Shown: positions 44,840 through 56,100 of the stretch, piece by piece
How positions within the stretch are numbered: the stretch's first letter is position 1
Layout: each line of letters starts with the position of its first letter
Assembly (NCBI RefSeq): GCF_004136015.1
Contig: NZ_CP024866.1
Coordinates: 2,426,638 to 2,486,529, forward strand
Source of the DNA: Pseudomonas sp. ACM7
GTDB taxonomy: Bacteria; Pseudomonadota; Gammaproteobacteria; Pseudomonadales; Pseudomonadaceae
DNA: 59,892 nucleotides
Reading direction: 5' to 3'
Translations under genes and position numbers: made by a program
The notes under the pieces: generated by a model
The model's database searches: none
Seen by the model: the letters and a program-made list of their open reading frames with translations, nothing else
Told to the model about the DNA's origin: nothing

Positions 44840-46207
44840 CTATCGCTCGTGCAACGCCTCGGCGCGCGCCCGAATAATCGGCTTGAGCAGGTAGCTGAGA
44901 ATGGTCTTCTTGCCGGTGATGATGTCCACCGAAGCCACCATCCCCGGGATGATCAGCAACGGCTTTTCATCCGTCCCCAGGTGGCTGCGATCAGTGCGCA
45001 GCTTGATGATGTAGTAAGTGGTTTTCTTATCTTCGTCGGTGATGGTGTCAGCCCCGATCTGCTCAAGCTTGGCCTTCAGCCCACCATAAATGGTGTAGTC
45101 ATACGCCGTGAACTTCACCGTCGCTTCCTGCCCCGGATGCAGGAACGCAATGTCCTGCGGGCGAATCTTCGCTTCCACCAGCAAGGTATCGTCCAGCGGC
45201 ACGATTTCCACCAGGTCGCTGCCCGGCTGGATCACGCCGCCAATGGTGTTCACCAGCAACTTGTTGACGATGCCGCGCACCGGCGATGTCACCAGCGTCC
45301 GGCTGACCCGGTCTTCCAGCGCCTTGCCGGTGGCCTGGGCCTTGTTCAGGTCAGTGCGTGCTTCATTGAGTTGAGTCAGTGCTTCGCTGCGGAATTTGCC
45401 GCGAGTCTCGTCGATCTTGCGCTGCACTTCCTTGATCGCCGATTGGGCGCGAGGAATGGCAAGAGTGGTAGCGTCCAGTTGCCCGCGGGTTTCAACCTCG
45501 GCGCGCTTGAGTCGCAGCACTTCAACCGGCGATACCGCGCCCTGGGCCACCAACGGCTCGGACATGTCGATTTCCTGACGCTGCAACGCGAGACCGCTAC
45601 GGTACTGCGACTGCTTGGAAGTGAACTCGCGCAGCTCTTGCTGACGCTGGATCAACTGCTCCTCCAAACCGCCAATTTCATCGTGCAGCTGCTGACGGCG
45701 GCTGATGTACAGCGACTCCTCGCTGGCCGCCTGACCGGGAACAGCCTTCAGCACGTCAGCCGGGAAGTTCAGCGGACGGTCGTCGACTTCTGCGCTCAAG
45801 CGTTCGACTCGCAGCAGCATCGACAGCCGATCGGCTTCGGTTTCGCCGACGTTGGAGGCGAATCGCGTGTCGTCCAGGCGAATCAGCGGTGCGCCAGCTT
45901 CGACGATCTGCCCTTCGGTCACGTACAACTCGGAGACGATGCCGCCCTCCAGGTTCTGGATTTTCTGGATCTTGGACGACGGAATGGCTTTGCCGTCGCC
46001 CTTTGTGACTTCGTCGATCACGGCGAAGTTGGCCCAGAGCATCAGGAACACGAAGAAGCCGATGATCGCCCAGATGGTCAGTCGCACCACGCGTGGGGCG
46101 TCCTCGATCAGCGCTTTGTTGACCTCGGGAAGTGGCTGGCCATGCAGCGAATCGGAGCCTTTGAAGTAACGGCCGATCGAATTCTTGAAACCCGACTTAA
46201 GCAACAC
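44840..46207 (-). CDS. lapC: Type I secretion membrane fusion protein LapC
   Basis: A 455-residue HlyD-family adaptor. One transmembrane helix (about 42-62) is followed by VIDEVTKGDGKAIPSSKIQKIQNLEGGIVSELYVTEGQIVEAG, a long coiled coil (about 165-305), and a C-terminal lipoyl/beta-barrel region. It links the LapB ATPase to the LapE outer-membrane channel for export of the giant adhesin LapA. A GTG start at 46207, inside the lapB end (11-bp overlap), has AAGGGG eight bases upstream. Confidence 0.92.
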   Translation of the reverse strand: MLLKSGFKNSIGRYFKGSDSLHGQPLPEVNKALIEDAPRVVRLTIWAIIGFFVFLMLWANFAVIDEVTKGDGKAIPSSKIQKIQNLEGGIVSELYVTEGQIVEAGAPLIRLDDTRFASNVGETEADRLSMLLRVERLSAEVDDRPLNFPADVLKAVPGQAASEESLYISRRQQLHDEIGGLEEQLIQRQQELREFTSKQSQYRSGLALQRQEIDMSEPLVAQGAVSPVEVLRLKRAEVETRGQLDATTLAIPRAQSAIKEVQRKIDETRGKFRSEALTQLNEARTDLNKAQATGKALEDRVSRTLVTSPVRGIVNKLLVNTIGGVIQPGSDLVEIVPLDDTLLVEAKIRPQDIAFLHPGQEATVKFTAYDYTIYGGLKAKLEQIGADTITDEDKKTTYYIIKLRTDRSHLGTDEKPLLIIPGMVASVDIITGKKTILSYLLKPIIRARAEALHER

Positions 46208-48353
46208 TGATCTGCCCCTTCTTCAACGCTTCCATCACGGCGGCTTTCGGGCCGTCGGCAAGAACCTGCCCGCGGTCGATGACGATCAGACGATCCACCA
46301 GCGACAACAGCGAAGCCCGGTGCGTCACCAGCACCACGGTTTTGTTTTCAACCACCGCCGCGAGGCGTTGCTTTAGGCGTTCTTCACCGGTGTTGTCCAT
46401 GGCACTGGTCGGTTCGTCGAGCAGCAGGATCGGCGGGTTGAGCAGTAACGCACGGGCCAGGGCAACGTTCTGGCGCTGACCGCCAGACAGGTTCTGCCCA
46501 CGCTCGCCGACTTGCAGCTCATAACCTTGTGGGTGCAGACGGGCGAATTCGTGGACGCCGGCCAACTCGGCCGCTTGCAGCACCATTTCGTCTTCGACAT
46601 AGCGTGCGCCCGACACGAGGTTGTCGCGCAGGGTGCCGGCCAGCAGCTGAATGTCCTGAGCCACGTAGCCAATGTTGTGGCGCAATTCGCTGACGTCGAT
46701 CTGACGGATATCGACGCCATCCACCAACAGGGCGCCATCGTCCGGCTGGTAGAGGCCTACGAGCAGTTTGGCCAGGGAGCTTTTCCCCGAGCCGCTGCGA
46801 CCGATGATGCCGATCTTCTCGCCAGGCTTGATGATCAGGTTGATATTCTTCAATGCCGCGTTCTGTTGGTTCGGGTAGGTGAAGTTCATCTGCCGGCATT
46901 CGATGGCGCCTTGCAGCACCTTGCGGCTCAGTGGGCGTTCCTCGAAGTTGCGCTCTTGCGGCAGCTCCATCATCTGATCGACCGAGGTCATGGTCACCCG
47001 CGCTTGCTGGTAACGGGTCAGCAGGCCAGACAGCGAGGCCAGCGGGCTGAGAGCGCGGCCGCTGAGCATGTAGCAGGCGATCAAACCGCCCATGCTCAGG
47101 TGACCGTCGATGATCTGGTACACGCCGAAGACGATCATGATCACCCCGGCCAGTTGCTGGATCAGCAAGGTGATGTTCATCGCCAGACCGGAGAGCATTT
47201 TCACCCGCAGCTCGAGGCGGCTGAGGGTGCCGATGGTCTGCTCCCACTGATATTGGCGCTCGCTTTCGGCGTTGTTGACCTTCACTGCATCGAGGCCGGC
47301 GAGGGTTTCGATCAGGCTCGACTGCCGCTCCGCGCCCAGGGCCATGGTTCGCTCCATGGTCGCCACCAGCGGCTTCTGCAAGGCATAGCCGATGAGCAGG
47401 GCAATCGGGAACGCCAGCACTGGAATCCACACCAGATGCCCGCCGAGAATCGCGATGACCATGAAGATCAACAGCGTAAACGGCAGGTCGATCAGGCTGG
47501 TGAGGGTCAGCGAAGCAAGAAAGTCCCGCAGGCTCTGAAACTCATGGATGTTCTGGGCAAAACTGCCGACCCGTGCAGGGCGGTACTTCATGGCCATGCC
47601 GACGATGCGCTCGAACAACGTGGCCGAGATGATCAGGTCGGTTTTCTTCCCGGCCAGGTCCAGGCAGAGGCTGCGCAGGCTCTTGAGGATCAGGTCGAAC
47701 AGGTACGCCCCGGTGATGCCGATGGCCAACACCCACAGGGTCGATTCGGCCTGGTTCGGCACGACGCGGTCGTAGACGTTCATCACGAACAGCGGCGCGG
47801 CCATGGCAATGATGTTGATCAGGAAGCTGGCGGCGATGGCGTCGGCGTACAGCCAGCGCGAACGCTTGAGGGTGTCGCGGAACCACGAGCGCGCGCGCGG
47901 GATCAGCGTGCCGTGATTGACGTCGAATTTGTGCTGGGGTTGAGCGAAGAACACTTTGCCGATGTAGTCATCGGCCAGCAGTTCGCGGCTGACGACACTT
48001 TCGCCGCCATCGCTTTCGCTGAGCAGCAGGCGCGCCTGGTCGTCACCTAGCCAACCCAGCAGGACGGCACTGCGACCATCCTTGAGCAGCAACAGCGCCG
48101 GCATGGCAATCGCCGGGATCTGCTCCAGTTTGCGTACCAGCACCCGCCCTTGCAGACCGGCGCGAGCTGCCGCGCGGGGTAGCAGTTCAACACTCAGACG
48201 CTGCTTGGGCAACGGCAGGCCGGTGGTCAACATCGCGGCGCTGGCCGGTTTCTGATGCAGGGTGCAGAGAGCCAGCAAGCCGTCCAGTAACGGATCGTCG
48301 TGCAGCGCGCGTGGATCATGGATGAGTTGAACTCGACTGACTTCTGATTCCAC
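46197..48353 (-). CDS. lapB: Type I secretion ATPase LapB
   Basis: A 718-residue ABC exporter. An N-terminal degenerate C39-like peptidase domain (about 1-135) lacks the catalytic cysteine, the usual form for giant RTX-type adhesins. Then come six transmembrane helices (about 155-430) and an ATPase domain with Walker A GRSGSGKSS, signature LSGGQ and Walker B ILLLDEP. A GTG start at 48353 (ESEVSRVQLIHDPR) gives the length of LapB in P. fluorescens; another GTG three codons earlier is possible. Confidence 0.93.
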   Translation of the reverse strand: MESEVSRVQLIHDPRALHDDPLLDGLLALCTLHQKPASAAMLTTGLPLPKQRLSVELLPRAAARAGLQGRVLVRKLEQIPAIAMPALLLLKDGRSAVLLGWLGDDQARLLLSESDGGESVVSRELLADDYIGKVFFAQPQHKFDVNHGTLIPRARSWFRDTLKRSRWLYADAIAASFLINIIAMAAPLFVMNVYDRVVPNQAESTLWVLAIGITGAYLFDLILKSLRSLCLDLAGKKTDLIISATLFERIVGMAMKYRPARVGSFAQNIHEFQSLRDFLASLTLTSLIDLPFTLLIFMVIAILGGHLVWIPVLAFPIALLIGYALQKPLVATMERTMALGAERQSSLIETLAGLDAVKVNNAESERQYQWEQTIGTLSRLELRVKMLSGLAMNITLLIQQLAGVIMIVFGVYQIIDGHLSMGGLIACYMLSGRALSPLASLSGLLTRYQQARVTMTSVDQMMELPQERNFEERPLSRKVLQGAIECRQMNFTYPNQQNAALKNINLIIKPGEKIGIIGRSGSGKSSLAKLLVGLYQPDDGALLVDGVDIRQIDVSELRHNIGYVAQDIQLLAGTLRDNLVSGARYVEDEMVLQAAELAGVHEFARLHPQGYELQVGERGQNLSGGQRQNVALARALLLNPPILLLDEPTSAMDNTGEERLKQRLAAVVENKTVVLVTHRASLLSLVDRLIVIDRGQVLADGPKAAVMEALKKGQISVA

Positions 48354-48395
48354 GCTCGGCACTCTTGGCTAACAATTGAACAATGAAGGTTCTGC

Positions 48396-49748
48396 TCAAT
48401 TCATACCGGGCAGTTGAACCTTCGGCTTCACGTCGTTCTGCACAACGGATGCCAACGGTGCGACCACTCCCTGGCTCTTGAGCAACTCGCCCATGGTCGC
48501 CTTGATTCGGTACTGAGTAAATAACTGAATGTTTTTGATCTCCGCCAGGCGACGAGAAGCCGAGAACAGCTCGTTTTCGCTGTCGAGCAGGTCGAGCAAC
48601 GTGCGCTCGCCCAGACCGAACTGCTTCTGATAGGCGGTGCGCACGCTGGTGCTGTGATCGACATACTGCTGGGCGATCGGCACTTGGGCATTGGCGTTGT
48701 TCAAGGCATTCCAGGCCAGACCCAGCTCTTCGTTCAATACGCGCAAGGCGTTGTTGCGAATATCCAGTGCCTGGGTGGACAGGTAGGACTTGGATTCCAG
48801 ATCAGCCTTGTTGCTGCCGCCGGCATACAAATTGAAGCGCATGCGCAACATGGCCTGCCATTCATTGCTGTGACCGTTCTGGCCGTCGAGATCGTTGTCG
48901 GCAGTGCGACCCAATTCGGCATCGAAGCGCGGGTAGAAGCTCGACTTGGCGGCTTCGTACTGTTTCTCGGCAGCGGCGATGTCAGATTCGGCGGAACGCA
49001 AGATCGGGCTGTTTTCCAGCATCTGCGTCCGGGCTTCATTCAGGTTGGCCGGCAACAGCGCCATGAAATCGGCAGGACGCTCCAACTGATCGGGCATCTG
49101 GCCGACGGCGCTGAGGAAGTTGGTCTCGGCGTCAGCCAGGTTGGTCTGCTCGGTGATCAGGTTGTTGCGGGCCTGAGCCATACGCGCTTCGGCCTGATCG
49201 AGGTCGGCGCCGCTGCCCACGCCGCGCTGGGTGCGCAGTTTGATCTGGTCGAAAATCCGTTCGTGGCTCTTCAGGTTCTCGGTTGCCAGGCGTACGAATT
49301 CGCGGCGGGTCAACACGTCGAGATACACCTGAGCGACGGTGAGCGCGGTGCGTTCGGACGTGCCCAGCAAGGAGTAGGCGCGGGAATTAACAGTGGCTTG
49401 TTGACGCCCCACTTCACTCGACGTCGCAAAACCGTCAAAAACCATTTGCGACAACCGCACGCTCGATTCGCTGCGATTCAGGGTTTCCCAGTGATTGTTG
49501 TTGCCAGCGGCACGCGTGGTGACGTTGTCGGTGCCTTCGCGACCATAACCGCCCAGCAGATCGACCCGTGGGAGGTATCCCCCTTTCGCTGCCTTTAACT
49601 GATAATCCGCGGCCAATCGACTGTTAACGCCTGCCTGGATTTCCGGATGGACATCCAGTGCCTGTTGCATGGCCTCCGGAAGGGTCTGCGCCTGAACAAA
49701 ACTGGCGGCTACGGCGAAAGGTAAAGCCTTGAGCAGGTGCAAACGCAT
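48396..49748 (-). CDS. lapE: TolC-like outer-membrane secretion protein LapE
   Basis: A 450-residue outer-membrane channel protein with a signal peptide (ends VQAQT, about residue 20). It has two TolC-type repeats with long periplasmic helices (LGTSERTALTVAQVYLDVLTRREFVRLATENL). It is the first gene of a lapE-lapB-lapC unit, and it is divergent from lapA. It completes the type I channel that exports LapA and holds its N-terminal retention module. Confidence 0.92.
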   Translation of the reverse strand: MRLHLLKALPFAVAASFVQAQTLPEAMQQALDVHPEIQAGVNSRLAADYQLKAAKGGYLPRVDLLGGYGREGTDNVTTRAAGNNNHWETLNRSESSVRLSQMVFDGFATSSEVGRQQATVNSRAYSLLGTSERTALTVAQVYLDVLTRREFVRLATENLKSHERIFDQIKLRTQRGVGSGADLDQAEARMAQARNNLITEQTNLADAETNFLSAVGQMPDQLERPADFMALLPANLNEARTQMLENSPILRSAESDIAAAEKQYEAAKSSFYPRFDAELGRTADNDLDGQNGHSNEWQAMLRMRFNLYAGGSNKADLESKSYLSTQALDIRNNALRVLNEELGLAWNALNNANAQVPIAQQYVDHSTSVRTAYQKQFGLGERTLLDLLDSENELFSASRRLAEIKNIQLFTQYRIKATMGELLKSQGVVAPLASVVQNDVKPKVQLPGMN

Positions 49749-49938
49749 TATTGGAGTTTCCCGGAATTGCTTGTCTTGAATCACTGCAGAACGTGCCGCT
49801 GCATCGGATGATGACAACCGGAATTACCGCTTGTCGGAAAGTTGAATTTTGGAACTGCGTCACACTCTGCGCGGCAGGTCGGCACCGAAATATCAATGTG
49901 ACATTACGGGAGCGATTGTTTAGGATGACATGCGCAAG

Positions 49939-49952
49939 GTCAATAGTTTGGC
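49939..49952 (+). promoter_or_regulatory. FleQ-like box 1
   Basis: GTCAATAGTTTGGC matches the FleQ consensus GTCAATAAATTGAC in 10-11 of 14 positions. FleQ is the c-di-GMP-responsive regulator that controls lapA in related species. Confidence 0.5.
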
Positions 49953-49977
49953 ATAAAGTTTATAGCGAAAAAATATA

Positions 49978-49991
49978 GCCAATTTGTTGAC
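49978..49991 (-). promoter_or_regulatory. FleQ-like box 2
   Basis: On the minus strand GTCAACAAATTGGC, 12 of 14 matches to the FleQ consensus GTCAATAAATTGAC. It is 39 bp from box 1 and about 117 bp upstream of the lapA start. Confidence 0.58.
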
Positions 49992-50107
49992 GAATAACCG
50001 CGTCAAAGTTGTGCCTCTAATACCTTGAAAGTACATCCAGACTGAGCGCGATCAACCGCTCTCAGGTCCATGGAAGTCTACTGAATGTGACACCCGGAGA
50101 GTCTTCA

Positions 50108-53100
50108 ATGAGCAGTGTTGTGGCCATCGTCAAAAGCATTGTCGGTCAGGTTTTCGCTGTGTCCCCAGAGGGCGTGCGCCGCGTACTCGTTGAAGGCGAT
50201 CGGTTGTTTGTCGGCGATCAGGTAGACACCGGTGCGGCTGGCGCCATTACGCTCGAACTGGCTGACGGCCGGACCCTGGACCTGGGCCGCGACACTCAAT
50301 GGAGCGGCAGCGACCCGGATTCCAGCACTGACCTGGCACAAGCCACTGCACAAGCCGCGCCATCGGTTGAAGAGCTGCAGCAAGCCATCGTTGCCGGTGC
50401 CGACCCGACCACCAATCTTGAAGCCACCGCGGCCGGTCCGACAGCTGCCGGCACAGGCGGCGCGGCGGGTGGCGGCCACAGCTTCGTGTTGCTGGATGCA
50501 ACCGCTGGCCGGGTCGACCCGACCATTGGTTTCCCGACTGCGGGCATCGGCACTGCCGCGTTGGCTGCACAGAACACCATCGGCGGCCAGACTGCCGATA
50601 CCAGCGCCAACGTGCAGCGCGAGTCGACCCTGACCTTGAGCGCCACGCCGACCATCACCGAGGCCGGTGGCGTGCTGGTTTACACCGCCACGTTGACCCA
50701 GGCTCCGCTGACCGACCTGACCATTACCCTGTCCAATGGCTCGGTAATTGTGATCCAGGCCGGCCAGTTGACCGGTACCGTCAACGTCCCGCTCGCGCCG
50801 AACGACACTGTCTATAGCGACCCGACCCAAATCAACGTGTCCGTCACCGGCACCACGGGCGGCAGCGGCATCATCGTCACCCCGCCGACAACCCCGGCCG
50901 TGACCCAGGTCACTGACACCGTCGATACCACCACGGTCACCTTGACCGCTGGCGCCAACGTTACCGAAGGCGGCCAGATCACTTACACCGCGACATTGAC
51001 CAACCCGGCGCAGACGCCGGTCACCATCACGTTGTCCAACGGCTCGATCATCACCATCGACGCTGGCAAAACCACCGGCTCCGTGAACGTCGACACCCCG
51101 GCCAATGACGTTTATCAGAACGGCAGCACCGTTAGCACCACGATCACTGGCGCCACCGGCGGCAACTTCGAGAACCTGGTGCCAAACCCGGCTCCGGCCG
51201 TGACCACCATTACCGACTCGCCGGACACCACCACCGTCACACTGACGGCGGGATCTACAGTCACCGAAGGCGGCCAGATCACCTACACCGCGACCCTGAC
51301 CAATCCTGCTCAAACGCCGGTCACTGTCACCCTGTCCAACGGCTCGACCATCACCATCGAAGCCGGCAAAACCACCGGCTCCGTGAACGTCGACACCCCG
51401 GCCAATGACGTTTATCAGAACGGCAGCACCGTCAGCACCACCATCACCGGGACCACCGGTGGCAATTTCGAGCAGCTGACCCCGAGCACCGAGCCGGCGC
51501 TGACCACCATTACCGACTCGAAAGACAACACCGGCCTGAGCCTCACCGCCACCGGCACCGTCGTCGAAGGCGGTCAGATCACCTACACCGCCACCCTGAC
51601 CAACCCGGCCGGCACGCCGATGACCGTGACTTTGAGCAATGGCTCGGTCATCACCATCGAAGCGGGCAAGACCACCGGCAGCGTGACCGTCGATACCGCA
51701 GCCAATGACGTCTACAACAATGGCAGCATCGTCAGCACCACCATCACGGGAACCACCGGCGGCAATTTCGAGCAGTTGACCCCGAGCACCGAGCCGGCGC
51801 TGACCACCATTACCGACTCGAAAGACAATACCGGCCTGAGCCTCACCGCCACCGGCACCGTCGTCGAAGGCGGTCAGATCACCTACACCGCCACCCTGAC
51901 CAACCCGGCCGGCACGCCGATGACCGTGACTTTGAGCAATGGCTCGGTCATCACCATCGAAGCGGGCAAGACCACCGGCAGCGTGACCGTCGATACCGCA
52001 GCCAATGACGTCTACAACAATGGCAGCACCGTCAGCACCACCATCACGGGAACCACCGGCGGCAATTTCGAGCAGCTGACCCCGAGCACCGAGCCGGCGC
52101 TGACCACTATCACTGACTCCAAGGATGACACCGGCCTGAGCCTGTCGGCGTCCACCGTAGTGGCCGAGGGCGGTTCGATCGTTTACACCGCGAACCTGAC
52201 CCACGCGGCCGGCACTCCGGTCACTGTGACCCTGAGCAACGGCGCAGTGATCACCATCGCCGCCAACGCTACCAGCGGTTCCGTCACCGTCGACGCGCCG
52301 AAAGACGATGCCTACATCGACGCCGGCAAAGTCAGCGCCACGATTACCACCGCTACCGGCGGCAACTTCGAGAACCTGGTGACCAGCCCGGCGGCGGCAG
52401 TCACTGAGGTGACTGACACAATCAACATTTCGACGGTCAGCCTGACCGCCAACGGCTCTGTGGCCGAAGGCGGCACCGTGGTTTACACCGCGTCCGTGTC
52501 TGCTGAAGTCACTGGTTCGCCGGTCGTCGTGACCCTTTCCAACGGCCAGACCATCACCATTCCGGTCGGCTCGAGCAGCGCCAGCGTGAACTTTGTTGCG
52601 CCGAACGATGCTTTGGCCGGCGGCGGTTCGCTGAGCGTCAAAATCGACGACGCCAAGGGCGGCAACTTCGAAAAGCTGGAAGTCGACGGCAAGCCTGCGG
52701 ACACCTCGATTACCGATACGGCTGACACCACCACACTGAGCCTTACGGCTACCGATTCGATTGCTGAAGGCGGCTCCATCGTTTACACCGCAACACTGAC
52801 CAACGCTGCCGGCACGCCAGTGACTGTGACCCTGAGCAACGGCGCAGTGATCACCATCGCCGCCAACGCTACCAGCGGTTCCGTCACCGTCGACGCGCCG
52901 AAAGACGATGCCTACATTGACGCCGGCAAGGTCAGCGCCACGATCAGCACGGCCACCGGCGGCAACTTCGAGAACCTGGTCAAAAGCCCGGCTGCGGCCG
53001 TCACCACCGTCACCGATACCCTCGACACCTCGACCGTCACCCTGACCGCCACCAGCAGAGTGGCCGAGGGCGGCACCGTGGTTTACACCGCCTCGGTCGG

Positions 53101-56100
53101 CGCACCGGTCACCGGTTCGCCGGTGGTGGTGACCTTGTCCAACGGTCAGACCATCACCATTGGCATTGGCCAAAGCAGCGGCACAGTCAATGCCGTGGTC
53201 TCGAACGATGTGCTCAGCGGCCACGCGCCGGTGACCAACTCGATCACCAAAGTCAGCGGCGGCAACTACGAAAACCTGGTCGCCGATAAAACCCCGGTCA
53301 GCACCAGTGTGACCGACACCGTCGACTCCACCACCCTGTCGCTGAGCGCCACTGGCAATGTCAAAGAAGGCGGCCAGATCACCTACACCGCCACCCTGAC
53401 CCACGCGGCCGGCAGCCCGGTTACCGTGACGTTGAGCAACGGAGCGACCATCACCATCGATGCCGGTAAAACCACTGGCACTGTGAAAGTCGATGCGCCG
53501 AAAGACGACGTCTACAAGGACGCCGGCAAACTGGAAGTCACCATCAAGGACGCCGCTGGCGGCAACTTTGAAAACCTGGTCACCAGCCCGACCCCGGCCG
53601 TGACCAACGTGGCGGACACCACCAACACCACACACCTGACCCTCAGCGCTGAAAAGTCGGTGCTCGAAGGCTCGCACATCACCTACACCGCGACCCTCAC
53701 CAACGCCGCGCAAACGCCGGTAACCGTCAAGCTGAGCAACGGCGAGACCATCACCATCGACGCCGGCAAAACCACCGGTTCGGTCACCATCGCGGCGCCA
53801 AGCGACGACGTCTACAAGGATGCCGGCAAGCTCGCTGTGACAATGACGGATGCCAGCGGTGGCAACTTCGAAAAACTCGACATCAGCAAAGCGTCAGTGA
53901 CCACCACCGTCAAAGACACGGTCGACTCCACGTCCCTGTCGCTGTCGGCCAGCCACACGGTCAGCGAAGGTGGCCAGATCACCTACACCGCCACCCTGAG
54001 CAACCCGACAGACACGGCCATGACCGTGAAGTTGAGCAACGGCGCCGTGATCAACATCGCCGCCGGTGCCACCACCGGTTCGGTGAACTTCGCCGCACCG
54101 GCTAACACTCCGTATATCGATGGCGGCAAAGTCCAGGCTACGATTGCCAGCCAGAGCGGCGGCAACTTCGAAAAAGTCGTCACCGACCATTCGCCGGCGG
54201 TTACCACCGTCACCGATTCGGCAGACACCACCGGCCTGAGCCTGAGCGCCACCGGCTCGGTCGCCGAGGGCGGTTCGATCGTCTACACCGCGACCCTGAC
54301 CAATGCCGCTGGCTCCGCCATGACCGTGACGTTGAACAACGGCGCGATGATCCACATTGCCAAGGGCGCCACCACCGGTTCGGTGAACTTCGCCGCACCG
54401 AAGGATGACGTCTACAAAGACGCCGGCAAAGTCGAAGCCAGCATCACCAAGACTGCCGGCGGCAACTTCGAGAACCTGGTGGCCGACAAGACGCCAGCGG
54501 TTACCGACGTGACCGACACCCTCAATACGTCGACAGTCAGTCTGACGGCCAACAGCACTGTGGCTGAAGGCGGCACCGTGGTGTACACCGCTTCGGTCAA
54601 CGCACCAGTGACCGGTTCGCCGGTTGTCGTGACTTTGTCCAACGGCCAGAGCATTACCATTCCGGTCGGATCGAGCAGCGCCAGCGTGCACTTCACCGCA
54701 CCGAACGACGCCCTGGCTGGCGGCGGTTCGCTGAGCGTAAAAATCGACGGCACCACCGGGGGCAACTACGAAAACCTGGTGGCGAATCAAACCCCGGCGG
54801 TTACCTCGGTGACCGACGTCAAAGACACCACCACAGTTAGCTTGACCGCTTCCGATTCCGTGGCTGAAGGCGGTTCGATTGTTTACTCCGCGACGCTGAC
54901 TCACGCTGCCGGCACCCCGGTCACCGTGAACCTGTCGAACGGCGCAGTGATTACCATCGCGGCGGGTGCGACGGTCGGCTCCGTGACCGTCAAGGCGCCA
55001 GCCGATGACGTCTACAAAGATGCCGGCAAAGTCGCAGCCACGATCAAGGACGCCAGCGGCGGCAACTTCGAAAACCTGGTTACCAGCCCGGCACCGGCGG
55101 TCACGCAAGTGACTGACACGATCAATACGTCGACGGTCAGTCTGACCGCGACATCCTCCGTCGCTGAAGGCGGCACGGTGGTTTACACCGCGTCCGTCAC
55201 CGCGCCAGTGACCAGCTCGCCGGTTGTTGTGACCTTGTCCAACGGCCAGACCATCACCATTCCGGTCGGCGCCAGCAGCGCTAGCGTGAATTTCACCGCA
55301 CCGAACGATGCCTTGGCTGGCGGCGGTTCCCTAAGCGTCAAAATCAACGACGTCAAGGGCGGCAATTACGAGAAGCTGGATGTCGACGGCAAGTCGGCAA
55401 ACACCTCGATTACAGACACCGCCGACACCACCACCGTGAGCCTGACCGCTACCCACTCGGTCGCCGAAGGTGGTTCGATCGTTTACACGGCGAACCTGAC
55501 CCACGCTGCCGGGACTCCGGTCACCGTGACATTGAGCAACGGCGCCGTGATCAACATCGCGGCTGGCGCCACCAGTGGCACTGTCACTGTCGATGCACCG
55601 AAAGACGACGTCTACAAAGACGCGGGCAAAGTCGAAGCGACCATCAAGGACGCCAGCGGCGGTAACTTCGAAAACCTGGTCACCAGCCCGGCAGCGGCGG
55701 TCACACAAGTGACTGACACGATCAATACGTCGACGGTCAGTCTGACCGCAACGCCCGCCACCGCTGAAGGCGGCAACGTGGTGTACACCGCGTCCGTGAC
55801 CTCACCGGTCACCGGCAAGGACGTGGTCGTCATGCTGGCCAGCGGTGAAAAAATCACCATCCCGGTCGGTCAAAGCACCGCTTCGATCACCGTAAAAGCC
55901 CCGAACGATGCACTGGTCGGCCACGAGCCGCTGACCAACGCCATCAAGGATGTGGCCGGCGGCAACTACGAGCACCTGGTCGCCGACAAGACCCCGACCT
56001 CGACCGCCATCAGCGACACGCTGGACACCACCAAGGTGTCGATGACCGCCAGCGGCAGCGTGTTCGAAGGCGGCACGATCACCTACACCGCCAACCTGAC

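Larger units (their letters stand above)
49749..50107. promoter_or_regulatory. Divergent lapE-lapA regulatory region
   Basis: 359 bp between the two start codons, AT-rich in the middle. It contains two FleQ-like sites (annotated separately) and must hold both promoters. A Shine-Dalgarno GGAGA lies eight bases before the lapA ATG. No terminator or small ORF is seen. Confidence 0.7.

Noticed and set aside
50105..53713. A 1,202-codon open frame antisense to lapA, and similar antisense frames out to 59640
   Set aside because: It is a compositional shadow: the periodic Gly/Asp-rich antisense product follows the 300-bp repeats of lapA, and no start signal or family similarity is seen.
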